Positions 1-8,820 of a stretch of 64,000 bases of DNA are shown in pieces. The position numbers were made by a program, and so were the translations under genes. The stretch covers positions 76,018,367 to 76,082,366 of the forward strand of contig OX638133.1 of assembly GCA_951804985.1 (NCBI GenBank). Reading direction: 5' to 3'. A model generated the notes under the pieces. The model was not told the DNA's origin. It did not search any database and worked only from the letters and a program-made list of their open reading frames with translations. Positions within the stretch are counted from its first letter, which is position 1; every line of letters starts with the position of its first letter. This DNA comes from Dryomyza anilis (lineage: Eukaryota; Arthropoda; Insecta; Diptera; Dryomyzidae).

Positions 1-60
1 TGAAAAATACCAAAAACTTGCAACCTGCAACAGCAAAAAAAAAATGAAAATAGATATTTT

Positions 61-861
61 TATACCCTACACCTATGAGGTACAGAGTATATTAACTCTG
101 TGCATATATTGTAACGCCCCTTAGGAGGCGTGTCCGGTATGGAAATGTATATATATTCTTGCTCAGCATCACTACCCGAGTCCGTTTAGCCATGTCTGTC
201 TGTCCGTCTTGCTGTCTTGCTGTCCGAATACAGAATAACTGGAGAAATACTGATCAGAATACGATGAAATTTCGTCTCAATATATTTTAGCCAAAAGTAG
301 GAATTGAGTTTGAAAATGTGCCAAATCGGTCAACGGACACGCCCACCTCCCATACAAGTCACTTTTATATAATTTTTTCGAAATTAATAACTCGAAAAGT
401 ATTCAAGATATAGTTATAAAATTTAAAACATATTGTTATAATTCACCTAAAAATATGTGGTTCAAAAATGGGCGTGAACAGCCCACTTTTTTTTTCATTA
501 TATCTCGGATTTTCATAGTGGACATTTGTTCTGCAAGTTATTAAAATCAAATCTATGAAATATTAGCCATTCAAAATTTTAAATATAGACTTGATCCGCC
601 CAATAATATTTTTAAACAAATTTTTTATTAGTTTTTTATACTTTTATATACATTTTTTAATTTATGGGGATATAAGACGTAAATTTCTGATATGTGAATA
701 ACATTCTGAGTGTGGGAAGGTTCTGTATAAATAAAAACTTTAAAATTAAGGTCAAGTAAATATCCCACATTAGGATCCCCACCAAAGGTGTAGGGTATTC
801 CATAGTCGGGCCCGACCGACTATAAAAATCCACCCCATGTGACCTAACTTTCCCAACTCGT
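61..861 (+). mobile_element. Helentron/DINE-1-like non-autonomous element, copy A1
   Basis: First of six related copies here (also near 31.0, 49.6, 53.0, 54.8 and 58.0 kb). It opens with TATACCCTACACCT, which folds on itself (TATACCCTACACCT ATG AGGTACAGAGTATA), runs through a TATATATATTCTTG...AGCATCACTACCCGAG core and a short GTCT tract near 195-235, and closes with AGGTGTAGGGTAT (an inverted copy of the 5' motif) followed by a hairpin at 803-824 (TAGTCGGGCCCGACCGACTA). Subterminal inverted repeats, a GTCY microsatellite and a 3' hairpin are the known layout of DINE-1/mini-me/Helentron-associated elements. There is no coding sequence. The family assignment is from memory of fly consensus sequences. 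Confidence 0.8.
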
Positions 862-1637
862 TAAATTTAATTTTGATGTAAAAATCAAAAAAATGTTTGC
901 ACCGATTTTAAAATGGAAAACTCCATTTCGTTGCTAATTAACAGGAAAACCAAATTTTTTTTTTGATCAAAGTAGAGTTTTCTTCTACTTTACCTATGTT
1001 GAAAAACTGTGTCTAAAAAGCTATTTAAAATATCTGTAATTTTTTTATTTCAAGTTTCAAGTGTGTTATAAATATTGTAAACATAAAATTGTATTTGTAA
1101 CTTATTAATTTTTGTATTAATTTTTTTTTAATATGTCTATTTTATACCCTACATCGATGAGGTACAGTCTATATTTATGACATTTGTCGATATGCAAATA
1201 TTAACCAAACATAAACGAAAAGTGAAAACTTTACTTGCAATCTATAGACCCAAACCGTTTTGTTATAAAACATAAAACCGAAAATTTTGTTATCAGCAAA
1301 CGAAACGAACTGAATTGAAAATCTCTTAAATATGTTAGTTATTTATTATTTTAACTAAAATACTTTAATATCGCCGAAATAATGTAGATAATTCATTGTC
1401 GAATTTTGTATTTACATTATTATAGAATTGCTAAGCAAACAAGCATACGATTTATCTAAACAATCTATAATCAACATAATTGCTGTTATAAGCTTCTTTA
1501 ACACAATAATTATGCAGTACTTTGTTTACGTATTTCTGCGAATTATTATTTAAAGTGTGATATAATTATTACACAGCAGTTACAAATTATTTGTCTTAGT
1601 TTTATATTGAAAGAAGGGACGGTAAATAACTGGAATA
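862..1637. other. AT-rich non-coding stretch
   Basis: No convincing ORF. A truncated Helentron-like head (TATACCCTACATCGATGAGG) lies at about 1144-1180 and then dissolves into unrelated AT-rich sequence. Nothing else is recognisable. Confidence 0.6.
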
Positions 1638-2142
1638 AGAACTGGTATCGAAACTGGAACCGTTCCGATTTTTGTATCCAAACATGAATAGGAACCGTTA
1701 AAAAAATATGTGTGGAACCGGAATCGTAACCCATATTATTGTTTTGGTTATAATCGGAACCGGAACCGCTAAATTATTAATCTTGAAACCAGAACAGATA
1801 TTAAAAAGAGTTTTTGTCCCTCTCAGGGACGGCAAAGAACCAGAATCGGATTTGGAACCGAAACCAGAATCGGAACCGATATTAAAAAAAAATTGTGCAA
1901 TCGGAACAAATACAATATTTTTATGTTGGAACCGGCTAAATATTAATGTGGAACCAGACCCGAAACATATTTTTCCAAGAGTTTTAATCCCCGTCAGGGA
2001 CGGAAAAGAATCGAAATCAGATTCGAAACCGTTGAGATTTTTGGTACCGAATCCAGGATCGGAACCAATATTAACGAAAAATGTGTGGCACGGGAGCCCA
2101 TACATTTTTTTTAGATTGGAACCGGCATCGGAACCGTAGTCA
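1638..2142 (+). repeat. GGAACCGGAATCGG-type repeat, about 170-bp units (locus 1)
   Basis: Degenerate array dominated by GGAACCGGAATCGGAACC blocks. A marker block, CAGGGACGGMAAAGAA, occurs near 1825 and 1996, so the larger unit is about 171 bp and roughly three units are present. AT-rich spacers (GATATTAAAAAAAA, AAAAATGTGTGG) separate the blocks. The same composite is found near 10.1, 16.5 and 26.3 kb. Open frames across it on both strands are a by-product of repeats lacking stop codons. Confidence 0.8.
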
Positions 2143-2869
2143 CTATTTTTAGTCCTAGATTAGAACAATGAATTTTATTGTAATTTTTAAGTTATAACTT
2201 TATTAAAATGGCATAAAAAAGATTACAATTGAACTATATTAATATATTCTTTTTTAACACTAAGAGAAAAATGTGTTAGTATTAAATGAAATTGTGTCAA
2301 AATAATTAACAAACGAAACAAACATATCTTAAAACAATAAAATTTAAAACAATTGTTATTCTTTTTTTTATAAAATATAAAATATATATAATTTTATTGC
2401 AATAATTTTTAAAAACCTCACCAATGTATTCCTAATAAAAATGCAAATAACTTAGTTCATTTTTAAATGACTGGAAATAGAAATCTAAAAATATAGAAAC
2501 AAATTAAAATTAATTAATTTATTTTTTACCCTTAACTCAATTTTTACATTTTCAGATACATATGTTTATAACCGAAAAACGTGCCTAGAGTTATTTCACC
2601 ATCTATCACATGAAAATATTTGCAAATGTTATTTAATCAAATAAAAACATATTTGTATTGAGTGTTTCTCATAACATTTCAATTTACATAAGGCTGTCAA
2701 AGATAAACAAATTAATAATTTAATAATTCCGATACCCGATACCTTGGAAATGGTTTTATTTACTTACTGGCCTTATGGCCCAGACTGTCTGACATGTTCG
2801 GCTAAGCTAACTAGCTGTGTGGCGTTGTCAGTAATTTAGAATTTTAAAACTGACAGCCGAGACTCAACA
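2143..2869. other. AT-rich non-coding stretch
   Basis: Poly-A/T-rich sequence with no ORF, RNA gene or recognisable repeat. Base composition becomes more balanced from about 2820, just before the small ORF at 2870. Confidence 0.5.
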
Positions 2870-3007
2870 ATGAAGGGCCTTCTACGCACTGTTGCTGCTG
2901 CATATTGCAACATGTTGCTGGCAATAGTTCTTAGTCTGTATGCGATGTTTATTTTAATTACAAATGACGCAGCGATTTTCGGTGTACATGGATTCTGTGC
3001 AAAATAA
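2870..3007 (+). CDS. candidate small ORF, 45 aa, signal/TM-like peptide
   Basis: A 45-residue ORF starting MKGLLRTVAAAY. Its ATG sits in a good fly initiation context (CTCAACAATG, A at -3). Lys2 and Arg6 precede a long hydrophobic run (about residues 8-31, including LLAIVLSLYAMFILI), which reads as a signal anchor or single membrane span; the C-terminal tail ends in GVHGFCAK. An AATAAA overlaps the TAA stop. It lies in a short GC-balanced island in AT-rich DNA. I do not recognise the product. It could be a real small secreted or membrane peptide, the first exon of a larger gene, or chance. No other gene is adjacent. Confidence 0.3.
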   Translation: MKGLLRTVAAAYCNMLLAIVLSLYAMFILITNDAAIFGVHGFCAK

Positions 3008-3316
3008 ATGGATGGTGAAGATGCATTTTTATCGCTGGGCGGTCTGCATTTTATATGCTTTGATTTTTTGCATATGCACAATTTTAAATAATTTTTTCAA
3101 TTAGTTAATTTTAATTTTTTTTCTATAGTCAATTATCTCACAATTCTTACATATATTATGTTGAAAACATTATTAAATGGTCCCATAATCTCAAAAATTG
3201 ACATAAGAAGAAATCGAATGGATTGGTTTTGGAGATATCGTTCTTCGAATTTGGAGGTGATTTTTCAAAAAGATGATCCAACATTATTTTTAATATTTCG
3301 AGTTATAACCAATTTA

Positions 3317-3559
3317 ATAATAATCATTTGCAATTCTGCGATTCTTCGGAATTTTATTCAAGCAACTTGTACAAAATTCTTCTCCTGATGAAGCTAAAGA
3401 ATATATACCAATGCATTATTTTTGTTTCTGTTTAAGGTTAATAATCATTTGCAATTCTGCGATTCTTCGGAATTTTATTCAAGCAACTTGTACAAAATTC
3501 TTCTCCTGATGAAGCTAAAGAATATATACCAATGCATTATTTTTGTTTCTGTTTAAGGT
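3317..3559 (+). repeat. 121-bp perfect tandem duplication
   Basis: A block beginning TAATAATCATTTGCAATTCT at 3318 is repeated at 3439 with no difference seen across about 120 bp, ending in TTTCTGTTTAAGGTT both times. The identity implies a very recent duplication. A short ORF (3158-3388) runs into the first copy but resembles nothing known. Confidence 0.9.
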
Positions 3560-4165
3560 TCGCTACGCGGCTTTATTTTGAAATTTAGATCTCATCTCAG
3601 ATGATGTCAAAATGTTGATTTGTATTGCTTTGTGACCATGGTTAAATTTTGTTTGGCTAAACCAATTAAATAATGTATAACAAAATATTTACACTAAAAT
3701 TACAACAAAAATTGCTTTAATTACATTTCCCACTTTACCCTAGAAAGTGTATCCCACTTTACTCCAATCTCGAAATTTCAACATAACTTAACACCATTTA
3801 AGCAATGTTAAATTATTTGCAAAATCGTTTATAATTCCAAAGATATACATATCCGATCATTTTATACATACCTTCTCAATTAAATATAACAAAAATTCTC
3901 ACTTTTTGATAACAAATAACAGAACTCTAAAAAACTTCCAAAAACATTTTTTTTCACTTGATCTCGAAATCCAATATACAGGCACAAATTTGATTATAAT
4001 CATGGATGATAAAGTTGCTGACATATTAAGAAGCATTTGAAAATTTTTTTTTTTTATTCTAAGTGCAATAATAAATATATGTCCTAAAGTTGCAATTTCT
4101 TACATTACTCCATGCCCCACTTTACCATATCAGAGAAAAATCGAATTATACATTAAAAAATTATG
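3560..4165. other. AT-rich flank of the gypsy insertion
   Basis: Non-coding. It contains CCCACTTTAC motifs (about 3730, 3752 and 4113) in the pattern 'cccactttaccctag / tcccactttactcc'; the reverse pattern appears near 37404 (GGAGTAAAGTGGGACA), so this is probably an old dispersed repeat disrupted by the retrotransposon. Confidence 0.4.
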
Positions 4166-4169
4166 GATG

Positions 4170-4360
4170 TGTAAGCAATTATTTTTTGCTTTTAATAAAA
4201 TTTTAATTGATTTGAAATAAAACGCAAATTGTATTTTTATAAAATTTATTATATGCGACTACACGCTACAATGATCTTCTTAACGACTGACTACTATTCT
4301 GTACCGACAGCATGATTTTTTTTTTTTTAATTCTAGAGTACTTTTTACAGTGTTTCTACA
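4170..4360 (-). repeat. 3' LTR of the gypsy element
   Basis: 191 bp, TG...CA bounded on the minus strand. It contains an Inr-like TCAGTC (4285-4290), a downstream AGTCG at about +29 that fits the DPE consensus, and AATAAA (4245-4250), consistent with a TATA-less fly retrotransposon promoter and poly(A) signal. The pol stop codon (4345-4347) lies inside it. Confidence 0.95.
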
Positions 4361-6360
4361 GTTCGGCCATCCTGACTTGTAATCGTCCCGATTTCGTCTG
4401 ATTTAAATTCTTTATTAGCCATCCATGGTTTAATATTAGCAACTTCCCATATACCCTCATACGGAATTTGAGTGGGTTGAAATCCCTCTACATCTTTTAA
4501 AAGGTATCTATCATTTGGCAAAGTTTTTACCACTCTATATGGACCTTTAAACTTCGGAGCAATCTTCTTGCAAGCTCCTGCTGTACTAATAAAATTCTTT
4601 ACCATTACATAATCTCCCTCTTTATATATTTTCTGAGTCCTATTTTGATCTTTTAACAATTTATTATAATTTTGACACTTTATTATTTTATCTGACGCTT
4701 TAGCTCTTATCTGTACTAAATTCCTCTCAGTTTCATTTTTATTCATTTCATCTAACTTTTCCTTCAGGTAATCTATCACTAATCCTCTTTGGTTAATTCC
4801 AAAAAGTATTTCACTAGGAGTTACCCCTATACTACGATGAATCGTGTTATTCATAGCAAACTCGATGTCTGGCAATACCTTATCTAAAGTAGAACAATTC
4901 CCTGCGCTTGTCAACTTTGCTATCATTGGGGCTAAAGTTCTGTTGACCCTCTCAACTTGGCCGTTAGCTTGAGGAGATCCAGTAGCGATTTTTATGTGGC
5001 GGACGTTATTACATTCAAGGAATTGCTTAAAATCTTTTGAAGTAAATGCACTTCCTCTATCCGAGACTATCGCTTTAGGACGACTATATGAATGGAAATA
5101 TGACTTCAAACAACTCAAAACCTCTTTTGTGTCAGTTGATCTGACGGCATATAATTTTATAAATTTTGAAAACGCATCCACTACTAAAAACACATACTTC
5201 TTATGTGCATTCTTCAACAAAACTGGACCGAAATGATCTATATGCACAGTTTCAAAAGGCACATTCCCTTTCGGAATATTATGAAGGTATCCTTCATGTT
5301 TTCCCGATTTTGGAGAAAAAGCTATACATTTAAGACAGTTGGAGATATAGTATTTAATTTTATCTTTCATTTGAGGAAACCAATATGATTTTAGTATTGC
5401 ATTCGAAACTTTATCGCACCCCATGTGCCCCATTTCATCATGGTACATACGCAACAAATTCCCCTCCATATCCCTTGGTACATAAAACAGAATATTCTGT
5501 CCAATCTTTCTGTATATCAGACCATTTCGCATTTCATACGTCTTACTTTCTTCTCTTTCTAATTGTGCTCGTATTTTGTTAATATTTTCATCCTTGTACT
5601 GACAAATTGATAAATTTTGTTCAAACGTATTTTCTTCAAGAACTAAGATATTGGAAATCCTACTAAGAGCATCAACATGCTGCATCTTCGATCCACTGCG
5701 ATGTTCTAAACTGTAATCAAAATTTTGCAATTCTAATGCCCATCTGGCAATTCTAGGATTTACTTCCTTTTTGTTTAATGTTAATATTAATGAATTGCAA
5801 TCAGTTATTATTTTGAACTTCAAACCATGTAAGTAAATTCTAAACCTACGTAGAGCATAAATGATTGACAAAGTCTCTAATTCGAAGCTGTGGTATTTAG
5901 ATTCCTGATCGCTTGTTCGTTTTGAAAAATAAAAAACTGGATGCAGCTTTCCATCGGATTTTCTCTGTAATAATATGGCTCCGAATCCAAGGGAGCTCGC
6001 GTCGCAATGAAGTTCTATCTCATCCCTAGGATCATATATCGCTAGTACAGGTCCTTCGACTAACATTTGTTTTATACGTTCAAAACAACGCACCTCATCC
6101 TCACCAAATTTGAAAACTGTGTCTTTCCTAATTAAATTATATAATGGCTGAGCTATCAATGAAAATCCTTTAATAAATTTTCTAAAATATGAACACAAAC
6201 CTAAAAAACTATGAACAGCTTTTACGTTTTGTGGTATAGGAAAATTAATAACTGACTCAATACCTTTTTCATCAGGTCGTATACCCTCATTCGAAACCGT
6301 ATATCCTAAATACCTTATTTCTGACTCCATAAAATGGCATTTATCTAATCTCAATTCCAA
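4345..6360 (-). CDS. RT C-terminus, RNase H and integrase
   Basis: 671 residues, entered by frameshift rather than by its own start (the apparent start is TTG). Residues 1-60 complete RT (DKCHFMESEIRYLGY, FLGLCSYFRKFI). RNase H spans about 112-235, with D120, E160, D187 and D230 as likely catalytic acids. The integrase HHCC zinc finger is H307, H312, C342, C345. The catalytic core has D375 (HIDHFGP), D434 (VSDRGSAF) and E470 (GSPQANGQVER), a DD35E spacing. The C-terminus is basic with a GPYRVV-type module (FKGPYRVVKTL) and ends in DGRTVETL inside the LTR. No chromodomain is seen. All key residues are intact. Confidence 0.93.
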   Translation of the reverse strand: MELRLDKCHFMESEIRYLGYTVSNEGIRPDEKGIESVINFPIPQNVKAVHSFLGLCSYFRKFIKGFSLIAQPLYNLIRKDTVFKFGEDEVRCFERIKQMLVEGPVLAIYDPRDEIELHCDASSLGFGAILLQRKSDGKLHPVFYFSKRTSDQESKYHSFELETLSIIYALRRFRIYLHGLKFKIITDCNSLILTLNKKEVNPRIARWALELQNFDYSLEHRSGSKMQHVDALSRISNILVLEENTFEQNLSICQYKDENINKIRAQLEREESKTYEMRNGLIYRKIGQNILFYVPRDMEGNLLRMYHDEMGHMGCDKVSNAILKSYWFPQMKDKIKYYISNCLKCIAFSPKSGKHEGYLHNIPKGNVPFETVHIDHFGPVLLKNAHKKYVFLVVDAFSKFIKLYAVRSTDTKEVLSCLKSYFHSYSRPKAIVSDRGSAFTSKDFKQFLECNNVRHIKIATGSPQANGQVERVNRTLAPMIAKLTSAGNCSTLDKVLPDIEFAMNNTIHRSIGVTPSEILFGINQRGLVIDYLKEKLDEMNKNETERNLVQIRAKASDKIIKCQNYNKLLKDQNRTQKIYKEGDYVMVKNFISTAGACKKIAPKFKGPYRVVKTLPNDRYLLKDVEGFQPTQIPYEGIWEVANIKPWMANKEFKSDEIGTITSQDGRTVETL
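4361..4376 (-). promoter_or_regulatory. polypurine-tract position; resembles tRNA-Leu 5' end
   Basis: Directly upstream of the 3' LTR the minus strand reads GTCAGGATGGCCGAAC, where a polypurine tract is expected. It is not very purine-rich. It matches 15 of the first 16 bases of tRNA-Leu (GTCAGGATGGCCGAGC, from memory). It also encodes part of the pol C-terminus (SQDGRTVETL). Confidence 0.6.
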
Positions 6361-6361
6361 T

Positions 6362-8062
6362 TTATTTTTTTACAAGTCTATCGAAAACCTCTCTCAATAT
6401 TTCCAAATGTTCATTTATAGTAACTGTGGCTATCATTATATCATCCAAATATATCGCTATTTTCCCAGATCTTATAAGATCATCAAAAACTTGGCTAACA
6501 AAACGTTGGAACGTGGACGGTGCATTCCTTAGCCCGAATGGCATTTTTAGAAACTCATATTGACCCATCGGAGTCACAAATGATGTGTATTTTATAGAAT
6601 TCTCATTCATATATACATGGTAGAACGCACTCTTTAAGTCTAACAGAGAAAACAATTTTTTATTAGCTAATCTATCAAGTAAATCATCAATGAGTGGTAT
6701 TGGGTAATTATCTTTCAATGTAACTTTATTTAAAGTGCGATAATCTACGCATAATCGAATATCACCTGTCTTTTTTCTAACCAATACAATAGGAGATGCA
6801 TACTCTGAGCTGCTCGGCCGTATAACATCTTTCTGAAGCAACTCATCCAATATAACTTGTACTTGTTCTTTTTCGTGATAAGATAATCTCCGCGGAGGGC
6901 AATGGAATGGCTTTTCATTATTTAGCATTAACTTCATGTCGCATTTAATCTCAGGCACATCAGGACGTTTACAGTACATATAACACTCGTTAAAAATTTT
7001 AGTAAACTTATCTTTAGAATTAAAATCAATATCATTATTATTTATACATATATTCGTTTCATCAGATTCTATTTTCATTAAGCTAAAACATTCCTTTTCA
7101 TACTCATTAAATTTTACGTTATCATTGGATTCACTCTCAGTTCTCTTTAATTTAAGTTTTGCTATTTTTAAGAAATCATTTCCTAATATCAATGGATACG
7201 TCATTGTATCATCTGGAACGACAAACAAATTTAAATTTATTTCCATATTTTCATAAAACACAATGCACTCAATTTTTCCAATAATAATAAGTGGACTTTT
7301 GTTTATTCCGCAAAAGTTTGAAAATGTATTTGGTTTTTTAGTAATAAGAACAAAAGGCACGAACTGTTGGCGAACTATACTTATTGGGCTGCCGGTATCA
7401 ATTAATGTCCCTAGTAACGTTTTATAATTAAAATTTACTTTCCTAAAATTATATTCTAAATTTCTTACATAATCATCGTCGTCTTCTTCCTGGTTGATTT
7501 GATGGATCGGTCGAATCTTCCTCTTAGGACATTCAGCGGCATAATGACCTTTTTCTGCACATACATGACATACCCCTGGTTCTCGCTTTGGCTTGCGACA
7601 CTCAGCTGCTGTGTGCCCGATGGAGTTACAATTGTAACACCTGATCTGCTTCGTTGTAGACTTCACATCCGATACTACATTTTGATGAGAAACCAATGTT
7701 GATTTCATTAATGTCGGTTTGTTCAAACTTATTTTATTAAATGCTTCTAATAAATGATGTTTGTCACGGAAACATTGCATTTTTGATTGTGACCGCAGTG
7801 TAGAATCTGGAATACCCTCAATCAAATATTCCAGCAGCTCGTCTTCGTCGATTGTTATTTTATTTGCAAGTATAATTTTTTCGTGAAAATACTCCTGGAA
7901 TGTTTCATTTGTTAGCCATTTTCTTGCTTCAAATTCTCGTTTTAATGTTAATCGGCTAGATCGATCTTCAAACAAAGTTTTCATGTCCGATAACAATTTT
8001 TCAATTGGCACTGTCATGATGTCCGATCTTGAGTGCAACCATTTCAACGCTTTACCTTTCAA
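6362..8062 (-). CDS. gag capsid/zinc knuckles, protease and N-terminal RT
   Basis: 566 residues from the first ATG, although the frame is open from 8155. Residues 1-120 are retrotransposon Gag capsid type (GKALKWLHSR, EYLIEGIPD). Two CCHC zinc knuckles follow at about 142-155 (CYNCNSIGHTAAEC) and 165-178 (CHVCAEKGHYAAEC), an aspartic protease at about 218-300 (DTG at 222-224, later LILGNDFLK), and reverse transcriptase from about 385 (YASPIVLVRKKTG, FSLLDLKSAFYHV, FGLRNAPSTFQRF, YLDD at 538-541). The frame ends shortly after YLDD because of a 1-nt insertion in an A run; the RT thumb lies in the next ORF. Confidence 0.92.
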   Translation of the reverse strand: MKGKALKWLHSRSDIMTVPIEKLLSDMKTLFEDRSSRLTLKREFEARKWLTNETFQEYFHEKIILANKITIDEDELLEYLIEGIPDSTLRSQSKMQCFRDKHHLLEAFNKISLNKPTLMKSTLVSHQNVVSDVKSTTKQIRCYNCNSIGHTAAECRKPKREPGVCHVCAEKGHYAAECPKRKIRPIHQINQEEDDDDYVRNLEYNFRKVNFNYKTLLGTLIDTGSPISIVRQQFVPFVLITKKPNTFSNFCGINKSPLIIIGKIECIVFYENMEINLNLFVVPDDTMTYPLILGNDFLKIAKLKLKRTESESNDNVKFNEYEKECFSLMKIESDETNICINNNDIDFNSKDKFTKIFNECYMYCKRPDVPEIKCDMKLMLNNEKPFHCPPRRLSYHEKEQVQVILDELLQKDVIRPSSSEYASPIVLVRKKTGDIRLCVDYRTLNKVTLKDNYPIPLIDDLLDRLANKKLFSLLDLKSAFYHVYMNENSIKYTSFVTPMGQYEFLKMPFGLRNAPSTFQRFVSQVFDDLIRSGKIAIYLDDIMIATVTINEHLEILREVFDRLVKK

Positions 8063-8155
8063 TTTGTTTGAGATGAGTGCCCTTAAATTGTTATCATCAA
8101 GATTATAAGCTGCTCGAATACTTTTTAGCTGTGATTCCCAGTGTTGAAAAGAGTC

Positions 8156-8794
8156 TCAATTTCCCGTGAATTCCGAGATAAGATCCTTTACGTTTCTGAA
8201 ATTTCCTTTTGCGTAACCGTCATCAGTTTTATTTGCATCATTGTTGATCCTATCATTCATAAGAATTTCATTTTCTCTCTTTAAAATTTCGTTTTCTCTC
8301 CTTTGAATATCAATTTCTCTTTTCATTAGTTCAATTTCTCGTTTCATTATTTTCCACTCATTAGCTTCTTTCGTTCTTTGGTTTGCTTTCTTCTTCTTTT
8401 CATTCGATTGCGTCTCCGTTTCATTTTCATTAGTATGCACTCTCATTGGAATATCGTCGTTATTGGTTTCTTCTGGAAGTGTGAATTCATCTTGTTTGTC
8501 TGCATTTGCTGCACCAGCTCCGTCATTCACAGTGTCATCGCCATTACTTCCAGATTCGTCGGCGTTTCCTTCGGCTCCCTCGGCGTCTTCCGCGTCGCTT
8601 GTTACATCAACCAACTCCGTCACATTGCTATGCTCACCGCTTCCGGCAAACTCGCCACGAATATTTTCTGGAATTTCCATTAGTCGAAGCACTAATTCGC
8701 TTTTGTTGCCAGTTGTTTTTTGTCCCAAATTGTTCAACCACGTTTTCAACTGCAGAACAGTGTATGACTTAAGCAATTGGATATTAGTTGACAT
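8156..8794 (-). CDS. gag N-terminal part with SAP-like domain
   Basis: 212 residues. Residues 9-41 fit a SAP DNA-binding motif (LKTWLNNLGQKTTGNKSEL..RL), as seen in the Gag of some insect gypsy elements. Residues about 55-125 are acidic and low-complexity (DAEDAEGAEGNADE). Residues about 133-195 are charged, with repeated KREIELMKREI and RRENEILKREN blocks that predict a coiled coil, probably for Gag multimerisation. It ends at an in-frame TGA after NVKDLISEFTGN. The normal protein should continue directly into the capsid region downstream. The product would act as the N-terminal arm of the virus-like particle protein. Confidence 0.85.
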   Translation of the reverse strand: MSTNIQLLKSYTVLQLKTWLNNLGQKTTGNKSELVLRLMEIPENIRGEFAGSGEHSNVTELVDVTSDAEDAEGAEGNADESGSNGDDTVNDGAGAANADKQDEFTLPEETNNDDIPMRVHTNENETETQSNEKKKKANQRTKEANEWKIMKREIELMKREIDIQRRENEILKRENEILMNDRINNDANKTDDGYAKGNFRNVKDLISEFTGN

Positions 8795-8802
8795 ATTTGT
8801 AC

Positions 8803-8816
8803 AATCCCACTTCTGA
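8803..8816 (-). promoter_or_regulatory. tRNA-Leu primer binding site
   Basis: TCAGAAGTGGGATT on the minus strand, 4 nt inside the 5' LTR, is complementary over 14 nt to the AATCCCACTTCTGA region of tRNA-Leu (T arm and acceptor 3' side). The last five tRNA bases (CACCA) are not matched; instead TGAT lies between PBS and LTR. I recall a similarly offset tRNA-Leu site in mdg3-type elements. tRNA sequence from memory. Confidence 0.75.
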
Positions 8817-8820
8817 TGAT

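Larger units (their letters stand above)
4345..8794 (-). pseudogene. gag-pol polyprotein gene, interrupted twice
   Basis: One reading frame of about 1480 codons begins with ATG at 8794, 26 nt past the 5' LTR, and ends inside the 3' LTR. Two breaks are visible. An in-frame TGA at 8156-8158 follows EFTGN; the same frame then stays open through the capsid region, so this looks like a single-base nonsense change. A 1-nt insertion in a run of seven A (element strand, about 6366-6372) inside RT, just after the YLDD box, shifts the frame; downstream pol continues in the next frame. Neither break sits where programmed recoding is normally found, so both are probably inactivating mutations (or a homopolymer sequencing error for the second). 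All catalytic motifs remain. Confidence 0.9.

Noticed and set aside
1698..2139. ORFs on both strands (135 and 143 codons)
   Set aside because: They follow the GGAACCGG array and exist because its units lack stops; no protein family.
4994..5582. Plus-strand ORFs of 61-80 codons
   Set aside because: Antisense shadows of the gypsy integrase/RNase H frame.
8378..8816. Plus-strand ORFs of 88-117 codons
   Set aside because: Antisense shadows of the gag acidic and coiled-coil region.
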